DNA of 64,000 bases from Nematostella vectensis (GCF_932526225.1 NC_064034.1:7674001-7738000), one strand, 5' to 3'; positions 50,813-62,335 are shown, counted from the first letter of the stretch. Numbers and translations are program-made. Notes: a model not told the origin generated them from the sequence alone.

Positions 50813-51084
50813 AGACCGTTCCAACCGACCCAACCATTGAATCGAAGAAGAAGCTGGCTAAACTTTTATTTTTTATGACAACAGCCTTTAATATCTGCAT
50901 ACTTCCGTTCACACTATTCAATGTCTATATGGCTGCCGACCAACAGCCGAAGGGTAAAACCATATTCTTTCCCGGTAACTTGATGTCTTTTATCATCACC
51001 TCCACAGCATGCTCAACTCAATGTTCACTAAGTCACTGTTTACTCAGTAATCCGCCGTTAGAGGACAGACGAAAGCGAGCTTGA
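50813..51084 (+). pseudogene. Class A GPCR remnant (TM6 to degraded TM7)
   Basis: After a plausible TTTAG acceptor an open frame reads ESKKKLAKLLFFMTTAFN, then ICILPFTLFNVYMA. This is a typical end of intracellular loop 3 and TM6, with F-x-x-C-x-x-P at the core. A second hydrophobic stretch (LMSFIITSTACSTQ) sits where TM7 should be, but the NPxxY motif is absent and the sequence ends in a short polar tail. No upstream TM1-TM5 exons were found. It is either the last exon of a decayed receptor or a copied fragment. Confidence 0.5.
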
Positions 51085-51539
51085 AGAATCCCATTCGAGT
51101 CTTTTAAATTTATTGCATTGAGTATCTGCCTGATGTTGGAAAAGGCTTAAATTGCATATTCAAAAAGCTTGCGAATTTATGTCAAAGTTGAGCCATATAT
51201 ATATAGCCATAGCTGAGACCTTCCCCATTGTGTGGATTTTGGCAATTCCCTTAGAATGAGAAATCTCGATATGAACATTAGGAGAATTTCAGAAACGTTG
51301 ACAGCTAGCTGTTATAGGTGCGCTATTAGCTTTTTTTAAAGACAACTAGCTACGCTTGTATACTTATTGTGAATTTGGGTCTTGGACTAGAACATCTTCT
51401 GAGTGTAGCAAGAAGGGCATTCGCTGACTCGCCTTATGGCTGCGAAGAAATTATAGAAGATATTTGCCAAGCTATTTTTAGTGTGTCTGGAAGGAACATT
51501 TCGTTGACTCGCTCTTTGAGTGTGTCAGGATAAAATAAT

Positions 51540-52800
51540 TATATGTTAAGGTAGCGTTTGACGTTCTTGATGTTTGTTTTTTTCTTGGAGAGGCGTGTTC
51601 CCTGTCGCATATGGGCGTGTGTCCTGCGGAGGTCTGGACATTCTTATTGGATGGACAGCCACACTGCTCTGCTTATAAAGGGGAGGCGGGCTGCTCCCGA
51701 TGCTATGTCGGCGATTGATGAATCTTTGCTGTTGTCGACGAAGGTCATATCCGCACAAAGGGGAGCTTCGTTACAGCTACCGAAGTCAGACGGCAAAATA
51801 GCTGCACCTGCTACGCCTTGTACTTGAACCCGTTAGCGACTGACAGTTGAGAGTAATGTAAAGATTCGGAGCTTGCATGAACACGTAACGTATATCGTCG
51901 CGACGATGCCGGGTTGCATAAACACGTCCATCTGTCACAATCCAGATGACGCCAGTTTTGGGTAGGGAGCAGTTTGCGGTTTGGCGAGGTCTTTCTTAGC
52001 AACAGAGAAGGCGTATCACGAAGGTTGAGGGTCGTCTAGCAATGGTGTCGTCTAATGTGGCAAGAAGCGGCGAGCAGTTTGGAATAACGCGTGCGAGAAC
52101 TTGCCCCTAATGACTTTAGGTTGCTGACTTTCTGAGGTGGAAAGCATCGGGAAATTGCTGCGACGCGATGTGGGCATGCATTTAGGGTTTCTTGGGACCA
52201 CAACCAGTCGAGGATAGTTGTGGGTTAACGCTTGTGTTCGAAGCTGTGAGCAATCTGTAAGGAACTCAAGACTCTTTTCCAGTTGTCCCCTTTTCAGGAG
52301 ATCACCAAGGAGGTACTCTGGAGGTAAGCTCCTCAATAGCTGATCGGGCGTAGATTCTGCTGCCAAATAAGAACGTAACCACTCCTCGATACTTCACGAT
52401 TCCCGAGCGAGTGGGATTTGTTAAATGCCCTGGTAAAGTCAGTTGTAAAGATATGCTTCCATCTCCCAATAAGACGCACGGTCTAATCGTGGCGAGGAGC
52501 GAGGGATTGAGCTACTCGACGGACACACCAATGTCCTTAGGTCGTTTGAACAGCCCTATAGTTCTTCGAGTTCGTCCAAGTGCTGCTGGAGCTCCACAAT
52601 TCGGACCTCGCGGATACTGGGAAAGACGACCCTTGCCCCGTGTTAACCATTGCTTCGAAAGGACCTGAGGCGCCATTAGAGCCCTTGATGTTTGGGTCAA
52701 AAACCTCGTCGAACTCCTTGAGAGTGTCTCGGAACTTTGCTAAAAAGCCCCTCAGACAGGAGGTGGTCTGTGTCGAGACGAGCGGCACTAAAGTAGCGGG
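51540..52800 (-). pseudogene. Decayed gypsy-like LTR retroelement fragment
   Basis: On the minus strand, short blocks of a Ty3/gypsy-type polyprotein appear in the expected order but in different frames, with stops between them. First is an EFDEVFDPN ... GPFEA block upstream of reverse transcriptase (about 52600-52720). Next is RPKDIGVSVE, stop, LNPS at the start of the RT core (about 52500-52545), then a block resembling the end of the RT palm before a large deletion. The last is AVWLSIQ, stop, [11 protein letters not shown] in the region between RNase H and integrase (about 51590-51690). LTRs were not recognised. It is plainly non-functional. The family assignment rests on recalled cnidarian elements and is moderate. 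Confidence 0.55.
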
Positions 52801-53044
52801 TCGATGTAATTGTTGGTTGTAAGAAACGCCGCGAGGATGGAGTAGGTGTCAGCACCTGTTCCGTAGCACCAAACGGACAAACGATTGGTGTAAACTTGAC
52901 AGAAGTGCTCGTCCCTTTTAAGCACTTTAGGATAAGCTTTCAGGTTGGGAATGCGATATTTTTTCATCGACACTGGTAGGTAACTACGGAAGGAGGGGAT
53001 AAAAGGTGGGTAGCTTTTATCATGCGAGCACTCGGTGCGTCGGT

Positions 53045-53620
53045 GAGATTTGTAACGGACTGATCTTTACTAGTTACGCCTTTTTAGTATTGTACAATTG
53101 GTTCTTGTTGTGTTGGGCCCGCGAGATGTGTAACGGGCTGATCTTTACTAGTTACGCTTTTTTAGTATTGTACAATTGGTTCTTGTTCTGTTGGGCCCGC
53201 GAGATGTGTAACGGGCTGATCTCTACTAGTTACGCCTTTTTAGTATTGTACAATTGGTTCTTGTTGTGTTGGGCTCGCGAGATGTGTAACGGGCTGATCT
53301 TTACTAGTTACGCCGTTTTAGTATTGTACAATTGGTTCTTGTTGTGTTGGGCCCGCGAGATGTGTAACGGGCTGATCTTTACTAGTTACGCCGTTTTAGT
53401 ATTGTACAATTGGTTCTTGTTGTGTTGGGCCCGCGAGATGTGTAACGGGCTGATCTTTACTAGTTACGCCTTTTTAGTATTGTACAATTGGTTCTTGTTG
53501 TGTTGGGCCCGCGAGATGTGTAACGGGCTGATCTTTACTAGTTACGCCGTTTTAGTATTGTACAATTGGTTCTTGTTGTGTTGGGCCCGCGAGATGTGTA
53601 AGAGGCTGATCTTGAACCGT
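53045..53620. repeat. 78-bp minisatellite (7 full units plus a partial) at the receptor gene 3' end
   Basis: Units begin at 53045, 53123, 53201, 53279, 53357, 53435 and 53513, with a diverged partial at 53591. Each reads GAGATGTGTAACGGGCTGAT, a TTTAGTATTGTACAATTGG block, then GTTGGGCCCGC. On the minus strand the outermost units encode the last about 20 residues and the TAA stop of the glutamate receptor. On the plus strand, 78 being divisible by three leaves a 249-codon repetitive ORF that is probably not a gene. Confidence 0.97.
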
Positions 53621-54095
53621 TATGGGATTCTGATGACCAACCACCATCACCTCAAAATCTCGCGCCTGATTCTTTCTGAAGAACAGAGTTTCCCCTATCA
53701 TCAAGACAGCACAAGCAACAACTGTGCAAGGCAGGAGAAGAAAAAGTCCCTTTAGGTGCTGAATCCAAAGCTGCTGTGACGATACCCGTGTAGTTGTCTT
53801 AGTTGGGCTTAAAAGCCACCTCTTTTGTAATTGATGGAAGTATTCATTCTTTCTATACTCTTGAAGTTTAGCTGAAATTTTCTCTTTCCAAGGGGAGCCC
53901 TTCGAAAAAGCGAACTCACCAGTTATAGTTCTTATCACGTCGCCAACAACACTATAATATTTGTTTGGTCGGAGGGCGGTGTAGTGCTCAAAGTACGGAG
54001 TGACGACACTAATTGCATCTAGCGTCCTAGAGAATTTTAGACAAAATAACGCATCACATTTTGGCGAAATATACCCGACGTTTTGGGGCATGGGG

Positions 54096-54155
<60 letters not shown>

Positions 54156-57100
54156 GTCGTCATCATCGTCGTCATCATCGTCGTCATCATCATCATCGTT
54201 GTCGTCGTCGTCGTCGTCATCATCATCATCATTATTATTATTATTATAAAAAAAGTATTATTTTTGGTATCCATAAAATCACGGTGTATCACGATACGGT
54301 CCTCCCAGCTTGTAAATAACATTCATGGATTTATTCTTACCCTTCATCAAGCATATCGTACTGTCCTGACTCGTCCCCCACTAAAATAGCACTTTCTCCA
54401 ATTGCTGTGAGGAGTTTATCGTCGCTGTGTTTAAACATCAGCTCATCGTTTGTGCCTTGCTGTATTCCAAGGCGAAATCCGGAACTTGGATCTCGAAGCT
54501 GAAGAAGAAAAAACTGGTGGAGTTAGCAGCTTGATCGGATTAAGACATGCGCATGCGAAATGGGTGGAGTTAAAAGATTGTGAATAGGGTCAATCACGCC
54601 GTCATTTTACGTCCAGCTCAAGGGCATGTAAAACAAAGGATACGTTTCCACCGTAATCACAAGTAAGTTATAGATACAATCACATTTTGATACTGAAGTA
54701 TCAGACTTCAAGTTTTCTTTCAAAAAGACCGTTGTATTTTCAAATGACAAACGAGTGGTTGAGCGCTACATTCTTTAAGATAAGGCATGGTAAGGTGATG
54801 ATGTGGGTAGCAAAGTTACGATGGAATGGTGAGGCGTACTAATGAGGTTACTTGAGTTGAGGTAAGATGAGTGAGGATAAGATGTGATTATGTGATGAGC
54901 TAAGGATGAGCAAACGAGTGGTTGAGCGCTACATTCTTTAAGATAAAGCATGGTAAGGTGATGATGTGGGTAGCAATACGATGGAATGGTGAGGCGTAGT
55001 AATGAGGTTACTTGAGTTGAGGTAAGATGAGTGAAGATAGGATGTGATTAACGCCGCATTGTCACCAGTTTACTTCCGGTCGATTACGTAACAATATCCG
55101 ATGATTTTTAACGGAAATCGCGAAAAATATTTCAAAATATTAAAAGCAGTGTGTTTATTGGAAGTTTCTTTTAAGGTTGTGATTGAAAATTTAGAGCGGA
55201 TGGCCTGTTTAATATCTCGGATTTTAATAGATTCTTTTGTCTTTCAACGGTTGAGGTTTCCGTCGGACCTCCGGAAGTAAACTGGTGACGATACGGCTTT
55301 AAGTGATGAGCTAAGGATGAGCAAACGAGTGGTTGAGCGCTACATTCTTTAAGATAAGGCATGGTAAGGTGATGATGTGGGTAGCAAAGTTACGATGGAA
55401 TGGTGAGGCGTAGTAATGAGGTTACTTGAGTTGGGGTAAGATGAGTGAAGATAGGATGTGATTAAGTGATGAGCTAAGGATAAGCATAGGGTGAGTCAGG
55501 GTGAGCTGCGGTAAGGTGTGCTGGGAGTATCTTATTTCGTACTGAATGGGATGTGATGAGACTTGCCTTTGGATCACGTATGCCCGTTATTGGAAATTTA
55601 ACTTTTACTTCCATCAAGGACACCATTAGATTTGCGGTGTAGGTAGAAATTAAAACCAGAGTCCCAAAGGAGAACACGGCATAGGTGAACCTTGCACTGG
55701 GGCTGCGCGCTGTCACGTCGTCAAGGTTGATCTTAAACACGGTGCTGGAGAGATACGAGAAACTGTCGCGCAGAGTGAACACTTGGAAGTGATGCTTGTG
55801 GCCATAGGGACTGTACTTGTCGATGAGCCAAACGACAATGACCAGAATAACACTTGCAGCTCCAAATGTGATCCATAAGGTAGTACTGAACGGCTTCGTG
55901 AACCCGAACCAGTCGTGCGACGTATAAGAGCTTTTTACAGCCATCACGATGACTCGGTCGTGATACATAAGAGGGACATTCGAATAATCAATCACTTCTT
56001 CTCTTGCAAGAGACAATTCTAAACTAGTGAGAGCAAGCTCAGCCTTGCCGTCAATCAAATCCCCGATCATTCCACACCACCTTTTCGAATTCCTGTCATA
56101 AACACCGTATTTTCCGTCTTCGACAATGTAGACTTCAGCCTTAAAGTCCAAGTCCCTCTCCAAGCTTATGAGAATATCAATAACAAATCCTTTGCAGCAA
56201 AAATGCTTTGCTCGAGTGATTGTCGCATTATTGTCATCCATCTCTTGGCTAAACATTGTACACATATGCGATAGGATGCACTCATTGGATGATTCAACTT
56301 CATAAACGCTTTTAAAGCAAAGTACGTCCAGTATTACAACAACACAGAGTGCATTAGGATCCTTGCACTTCAGCTTTGGCCTCAGCAGGTTATTAAACAT
56401 TTCTACTTTGCCCCCGGCCACCATGCCGACATTTTCGACACCTTGGCTGAATGGCAACAACTTATCTATTATGAATTCCGTGTTTGCTTGATCTCCAACA
56501 GGTGAAAGCTGAATGTTGATTTGTTTAAGTAGTTTCTCGGCGCCCTCCAAGCTATTTGAAATATAGACACATGGATAAAATTGGTGGGACCTTCAACAAT
56601 AGCTAAATAATTGATGATGGTGATCATGTATTGTGTTGTGTTGTGTTGTGTTGTGTTGTGTTGTGTTGTGTTGTGTTGTGTTGTGTTGTGTTGTGTTGTG
56701 TTGTGTTGTATTGTATTGTGTTGTGTTGTGTTGTGTTGTGTTGTGTTGTGTTGTTTTGTGTTGTGTGACAACCCTGGTTATTTTGCTGACAACCCTTGTC
56801 TGTTCGACACGTTTTATTTTCTTCAAAGCGTTTTGCCTGCCTGACTTCTAACAATTCCGCATCCAATGAGAACATGCTTCAGGTTGAAAACGACTGTAAT
56901 GACTCACCGATGAAATAATGACAAATTGTTTTGATCCGTTCCAACAAAGCAATCGTGCGTCTTGTTCTTCGAGGACTTTATCACCGTTGCATCCGTTAGT
57001 CTTATCGCATCGCTTGTTAGAGCGTCCATGTAACCCTCCATTTTGAAAAGTAGAACATCGCTCCTTTTGGACTCCAGTCCCAGTCCCTCCTCACTTCCGT

Positions 57101-59337
57101 CGCCGACTATAACAGCCTTCACGTGTGAATGAAAATTGTATACGGCGTCCCTTAGGGCCCTATCCTTGGCTATGATAGAGCTGTCTAGGAACACAACCAG
57201 CACAAAATCTTTGTTAGAATCAATCTTTTGGAGGGAATTGTTCAGATTGTTTTCAAAATCTCCAGCGATGGCCGAGTAGATGGTGTTAAGAGTTAGCTTT
57301 GTCGTCAGCAGCTCGGGTAGTATGCTGTTTGTCTGTGTCAGAGTCCCGAGAAGAAACACATGCGTAGCTGAAGACTTGTCCGCCATTTGCGAGATAATGC
57401 TGGACACCGCGACAGGCGAAGCGCCGAGTGTGACGTATGGATGAGCCTTGGAAGTTACATTAATATTAATGCATAACGTCAGAGCAGTGAACACGGAGTG
57501 GTAGTGTAAGTACACAAGGGCAATTACACTACTAGTCCCTCCCTTAAGATTAATAAATCTATTTAGAAGTCTTATAAAGGCAATAATTTGGCCACGGGAA
57601 TTAGGATACTTTGTCAGTGATTTCTGTATAAAATAAACAAAAATGAATTGTCAGCTATTTCTTTATAAAATAAAAAAATGTGAGTTCCCAATTCGTGTTG
57701 AATATTTAACTAAGCGAGAAATATTTCTAACCTTATAATCGAAATGTCTCCGGCCTTCTGAGTTAGCGAAATCCTTTTTGGTTGCCTCTTGTTATATTTC
57801 TATTTCTCTTGTTGAAAAACCCTAGCGATCGTTGTTTTCAAGTCTCGAAACGTTTGAAAGGTACCGTGTAACCATAGCCTCTTTAGTGACAAGCCCGAGC
57901 CCTCTCCGAACCTAACTTCGTATTTAGGTTCTATATAAAATAAGAAGAGAGTGAGACAACGCTCGTATTGTTTGATTGTTCGAAAACCTGCCTAGTTACG
58001 GCCAATGTTGTGATGTTGGTATGTGACATGATTGAAGAGTGACAGCTTACTTTCTATTTGAACTTATCTCGCCGTCGACACACGCTCGGCCATGCGACAG
58101 TACCGTTCAAATGTTTCGAGACTTGAAAACAACGATCGCTAGGGTTTTTAGACAAGAGAAATAGAAATATAACAAGAGGCAACCAAAAAGGATTTCGCTA
58201 ACTCAGGAGGCCGGAGACATTTCGGTTACAAGTTTAGAAATATTTTATCGCTTAGTTAAATATTCAACACAAATTGGGGATTCATTTTTGTTTATTTTAT
58301 AAAGAAATCGCTGGCAAAGTATCTTAATTCCCGTGGTCGTTGTGTCTCTTGTCTGCTCTGTCTGGCGCTGTCTCATTGGTTAGCGGTCTAACGGCTGTCG
58401 TGTCGACTGTGATTTGGGAGCCGAGCTCCCTGTGGAGACTAGGAGCAATTCGGTATCGCCCTAAATAATTTTGTTTCTTCCTCTTTTTCATTTCTCTTAA
58501 TTGTCATTTTTTGGCTGTTTCTTTTTGTCGTTTTCTCAGTCTACTTCTATTTGAAAATAGAAGGAACATTTATCTGACTTATCGACAGCTGGATCTTCGA
58601 GCATGACTTATCGACAGAGTTTAGTCTTTGTCAATATTTGGTTAACAAAAGAGCCACAATAGTCCAGAATTTTATCAAGAGTATCAACATTGAAACAATA
58701 AAATGATCTTAAATCATATTAGAAGATTGATTTTTATCACTTCCATAAAGAACCCTAATACAGAATTGTTGAAGAAAAAATAAAATGCCTTAATTACTAC
58801 AAATCAAGAATACTAAGTTATTGGCTTCAATAGTCCAAAAAATAAAAATAGCAAAATAGCTATCCTTCGCTTTTAGGGGAAACATATCAATCGATTATTT
58901 TCCTTTAGGTCTTGGGTTAAGATATGTCAATATAGATTTTTTTCAGAATGTCTTGCGTATGATAAACTTGTCAAAATGTTAGTAACATTTATATTGACAC
59001 TTCAACTTCTTACCTGAAGGCTTGTTTTGGCGAGCGTCTCCCCAATACAGATAAATGGCATCGAGAAAACTCGGGCCAAATCCACAAAAAAATGATCAAG
59101 TTTGTTTCGAAGACATCCAATTATAACAGTATCTTTCTGGCTTCCACAAAACACTTTCAAGTAATTTTCAAAACTTGCATTTTTTGCCGAGATTATGTTA
59201 ATGTTAACCTTGGTGTTGGGGAAAATACTCAATATATTCTGAGCTGGAAAGTATTCCTCACTTAGGATGATATAGTTTTTCTGTTTTTCCTGTTGCATCG
59301 AAAAGAGCAGAAATACCAAATTACTAAGAGCGAACAT
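53552..59337 (-). CDS. NMDA-type ionotropic glutamate receptor-like subunit (5 exons, 885 aa)
   Basis: Exons in transcript order: 59337-59014, 57623-56908, 56551-55567, 54498-54341 and 54026-53552. Total 2658 nt, phases consistent. ATG 59337 (A at -3) starts a signal peptide, MFALSNLVFLLFS. Residues about 20-330 are the amino-terminal domain. The ligand-binding S1 lobe includes CCKGFVIDIL (465) and GKYGVYDR, typical of NMDA subunits. M1 is about 570-592 and the pore loop precedes M3 (636-659) with TYTANL in place of SYTANL. S2 contains GIRDPKLRDP and FSKGSPWKEKI; M4 is about 821-843, followed by a short tail. It should be a plasma-membrane cation channel subunit gated by an amino acid. Oddities: Lys620 at the N (Q/R) site; Ser523 and Glu525 where GluN1 has Pro and Thr, with Arg530 kept; a GC donor after exon 3; exon 2 starts inside a foldback repeat. 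It may pair with other subunits or have altered ligand and ion selectivity. Confidence 0.9.
54095..54243. repeat. (ATC)n/(GTC)n/(ATT)n trinucleotide microsatellite
   Basis: ATC triplets interspersed with GTC and ending in ATT, in the last intron of the receptor gene, just upstream of exon 5. Open in several frames as poly-His, poly-Ser or poly-Met only because of periodicity. Confidence 0.95.
54748..55484. repeat. About 163-bp tandem repeat x3, the second copy interrupted by a MITE
   Basis: Copies start at CAAACGAGTGGTTGAGCGCT in 54748, 54911 and 55322. They are rich in GATGAG/GGTAAGATGAG motifs. The second copy is split by the TTAA element. It lies in intron 3 of the receptor gene. Confidence 0.93.
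55048..55302. mobile_element. Intact TTAA-flanked MITE (247 bp) with preserved empty site
   Basis: Terminal inverted repeats of about 27 bp, XGCCGYATYGTCACCAG followed by TTTACTTCCGG, flanked by TTAA at 55048-55051 and 55299-55302. The third tandem copy nearby has a single TTAA in GGATGTGATTAAGTGATGAG, the unoccupied target. TTAA targets are characteristic of the piggyBac superfamily. No transposase inside, so it is non-autonomous. Confidence 0.92.
56630..56766. repeat. (TTGTG)n pentanucleotide microsatellite
   Basis: About 27 units with a few variants (TTGTA, TTTTG) in intron 2 of the receptor gene. Period 5 keeps all frames open and produces spurious repeat ORFs. Confidence 0.97.
57592..58336. 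mobile_element. Long-armed foldback element overlapping receptor exon 2
   Basis: The termini are CCACGGGAATTAGGATACTT and its inverse at 58336. The arms are about 250-300 bp and include TTTATTTTAT ... CTCTTGTTATATTTCTATTT and a CGATCGTTGTTTTCAAG block on both sides. There is no transposase. On the minus strand the right-hand 32 bp of the receptor exon-2 start and its acceptor lie within this element's left arm. Confidence 0.88.
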
Positions 59338-60318
59338 TTTTGCAACGCTTGAAACCCTGCAGTCGCACCAAATGTCCCGGCTAGGTAACGTATAAATGTT
59401 TAAACGGTGCAAAAAAGTTTGTTTTAAGTGTCTTAATTAAATGACTGATGAAATGCCCTAATGCTTTTACGATTATTTTTCGCCCCACAATTACGAATAA
59501 AGTATTCATAAAGGATGCTTTTCCACAGTTATCAGGATAATCGAGAAATAACTTTAAAGAAGCAAATGAAATGGAACCGTTTTAGCTTTTTGATTAAGAC
59601 AACTATTTTGTTAACCAAAATGAAAACGTTTCTAATGTTAATTAACCGTTGTTAATTACATTTAGAAATGTCTAGCTTGGCAGCGTGCAATAATAGCAAG
59701 GACGGTACCGCACTTGGCGAAGCAATTGGAACTATCCCAAGTGGAATCATGCGTAACAGCCACTAGTAGAACAATGACCATCTAGCCATACTACTTATTA
59801 ACCGAGCGCGAAGTCCGTACTGAGAAATCTCATCCCGCGGGTTTTTTGTACAGTGTGTTGCCCCAATTACGGACGGTTTTTCCACTTTTCAGCCTTTTCT
59901 ATCTCTTCTATCTAGCAATAAAAAGAACACTTTCGATATTTTGCCAGAAACAAGATTGGACCAAATAAAATATTTCACTTTTTTTTTAAGTTTAGGGCGC
60001 CGTGCTCGAAAAGTATGTGTCACTGGTTTGCACTAATCCCGGTCAACTGGCCCCAATTCCGGACACGAATTTCAGGGACGATTTTCGTAACTTCCCCCAT
60101 ATATTTCCAATGCTTATAAAATTAGAATAAGAATTTATCTTATTTATCAAAGCCATCTTTAATAATGTGGATCTACGAAGAGTATTTTAGGAATTGTTTA
60201 CTTGATAATTGCGCGCTCTCTAAATCACAAATTCATCGCTTGAATCCGTAGACTTTCGTCGAAAAAATAATCATGAAATTTGGCATATAACAATAATCTT
60301 ATTAAGTTTTACTGATTC

Positions 60319-60730
60319 AACCACGGGAATTAGGATACTCTGTCAGCGATTTCCTAATAAAAAATAAACAAAAATGCATTTCCAATTTGTGGTGAATATT
60401 TATTATTAATTATTTAAATATCTCTAACCTTTGTGCGAAATGTTTCCTGCCTCCCGATTCAGCGAAATCCTTTCTCGTTATATTTCTATTTTTCTTGTCT
60501 AAAAACCCACGCGATCGTTGTTTTTAACTCTCGAAACATTTGATTGGTACTGAGTAACCATAGCCTCTTGAGTGTTCGTGACTAGCCCGAACGCTCTTCG
60601 AACCTAATTTCTTTTTAATTTTTTATATAGATATTTTATTCGCTGAATACAATATTCAACACAAATTCGGAAGGCATTTTTTGTTATTTTATTAAGAAAT
60701 CGCTTACAAAGTATCCTAACTCCCGTGGTT
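60319..60730. mobile_element. Second copy of the CCACGGGAATTAGG foldback element
   Basis: Ends AACCACGGGAATTAGGATAC and inverse CTAACTCCCGTGGTT. The interior repeats the AGCGAAATCCTTT and CGCGATCGTTGTTTTTAA blocks seen at 57592-58336, but the loop is shorter. It lies upstream of the receptor gene. Confidence 0.85.
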
Positions 60731-61744
60731 AAACGTATCGGCGTTTGTACTTTACTTACTTCTGAATAGGTTCCCCAAAAAAATGACTCTAAAAGGTCAC
60801 ATTCAAAATAATTATTGTAACATGATGATAAAATCATCAAGAAAGAAACTTATATCCCGGACGTGCTTGAAAGGCGGTAATTTATACTTTTGGCTGTCTA
60901 CATAGCCTTGAGAATGTGTTTAGAAAGTTTGACGAACTAAACATTTGTAACATTTTTGCCAGCTGCTAATAATGTTTTTGCGAGTGAATGATTGCACAAA
61001 TTGACACAATGTTTTTATGTACCCAAATCCCTCCAAAATGTTGTTTAAATGCAAAAACTAATTCCCATTATCTTTTGAAACATATTCCAATAAGCAGTCT
61101 ATTTGTGTCCGTGTTTAGGCACACTTCGTGAACAACAACTGTAAATTTTCAAAACGCTTTCATTCTTCTAAATTAGTAGCGAGATTAAAGAACTTCTATT
61201 CTATTGTAAAAGTATTTTACAGTGCTTCATTCCCACCAAAAAAGTTGTTATTTTTCTTAACTCTAATTTACCAGAAGGAGTGGTTTATGTAAAGCGTTAA
61301 ATTCACTGCACCGTTAACTTTCAATCTACGCGCACAAAAGTTTGACTCAGCTTCAGATAAACCATACAGACCGAGGCCGCAGACCGAGGTCTGTGCACAA
61401 AGACCAAGGGCTGAGATTTCTCAGTACGGACCGAGCAAGCGAGGTTGATAGGTTATTTTTTATATGGCTTTTTTTAAATTTTTGTACGAGAAGGAAAACT
61501 TATGCTGCTGAAGTAAAAGAAGGAACCTTTTCTGGATTTACAAGACACGAATGCTCAACTCCAAAGCTCCAAATAACGAGTCGATTTGTAAAATGACCAT
61601 CGAAAATTGCTTTTTACTCCGATTTTACCGAACTTCACATGAAAAGATCATTTCTTTTATGTGATTTAATTTAGATTAGTTGTGTTTACGGAAAATCGTC
61701 TTCAAACTCCCTCAATTTATCGGCCATAATGATTGCAACCTACC

Positions 61745-61855
61745 TAATACCTAAAACCTGTGACCCCAAAAGCTACGACTCCCCAAAAATTGCAGTTATC
61801 ATTTAGTTCACCTTGTTTCTTAAATGGCTACACAGCGCGAAAGTTTCAAAAATTT
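61745..61855 (+). repeat. Left arm of an inverted duplication (partner 63252-63365)
   Basis: It shares CCTAAAACCTGTGACCCCAA, then AAAAGCTACGACTCCCC and GGCTACACAGCG, with the reverse complement of 63252-63365 at roughly 85% identity. The arms are about 1.4 kb apart. Confidence 0.85.
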
Positions 61856-62335
61856 TGTTGTGCTTTTCAACAAAGAAATATTCTCATTTGCACGCGCCAA
61901 TGAACAAACCATCGTCGTTATTTGTCCCATTGAAAATTGTAGTTTCACTCATTTTTCAGACACGCTCCTTTGCCCGAAAAATTATCACGAAAACTCTCCC
62001 GGTAACCTAACAGACCCGGTAATTACCGGTAATTTAGAGAAACGCCCACAGAAAAGTTTTCGAACACCCTGTCGAGGAAGAGCGTTTATCAAACCAAAGC
62101 TTTAGCGTTCGCTGCTGAATACGGGTTCCCGACAAGTAAATTATAATTTCCAAAGTTTATGAATAGATTGGCCAAATAGTTATTGAAATCCTGGTTTTGT
62201 TGATGTCTGTAGAGAACTTGCAAACCCTAACATTGTGTGGCATTTCTCGTAAGAAAGACAAAGAACAAGTAAATAAAGTCTCATTTTGTAGAAAAGAACT
62301 CGGACGGTACAAAATGCATGTTGCAGGTCAGATGC

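Noticed and set aside
53006-53755. 249-codon plus-strand repetitive hydrophobic ORF
   Set aside because: Consequence of a 78-bp (26-codon) minisatellite; antisense to the last exon of the glutamate receptor.
54061-54319. Poly-His, poly-Ser and poly-Met ORFs
   Set aside because: ATC microsatellite in a receptor intron. The long minus-strand frame through it is real coding only from 54026 downward.
56611-56875. Thr/Gln/His/Asn repeat ORFs
   Set aside because: TTGTG pentanucleotide repeat, open in all frames.
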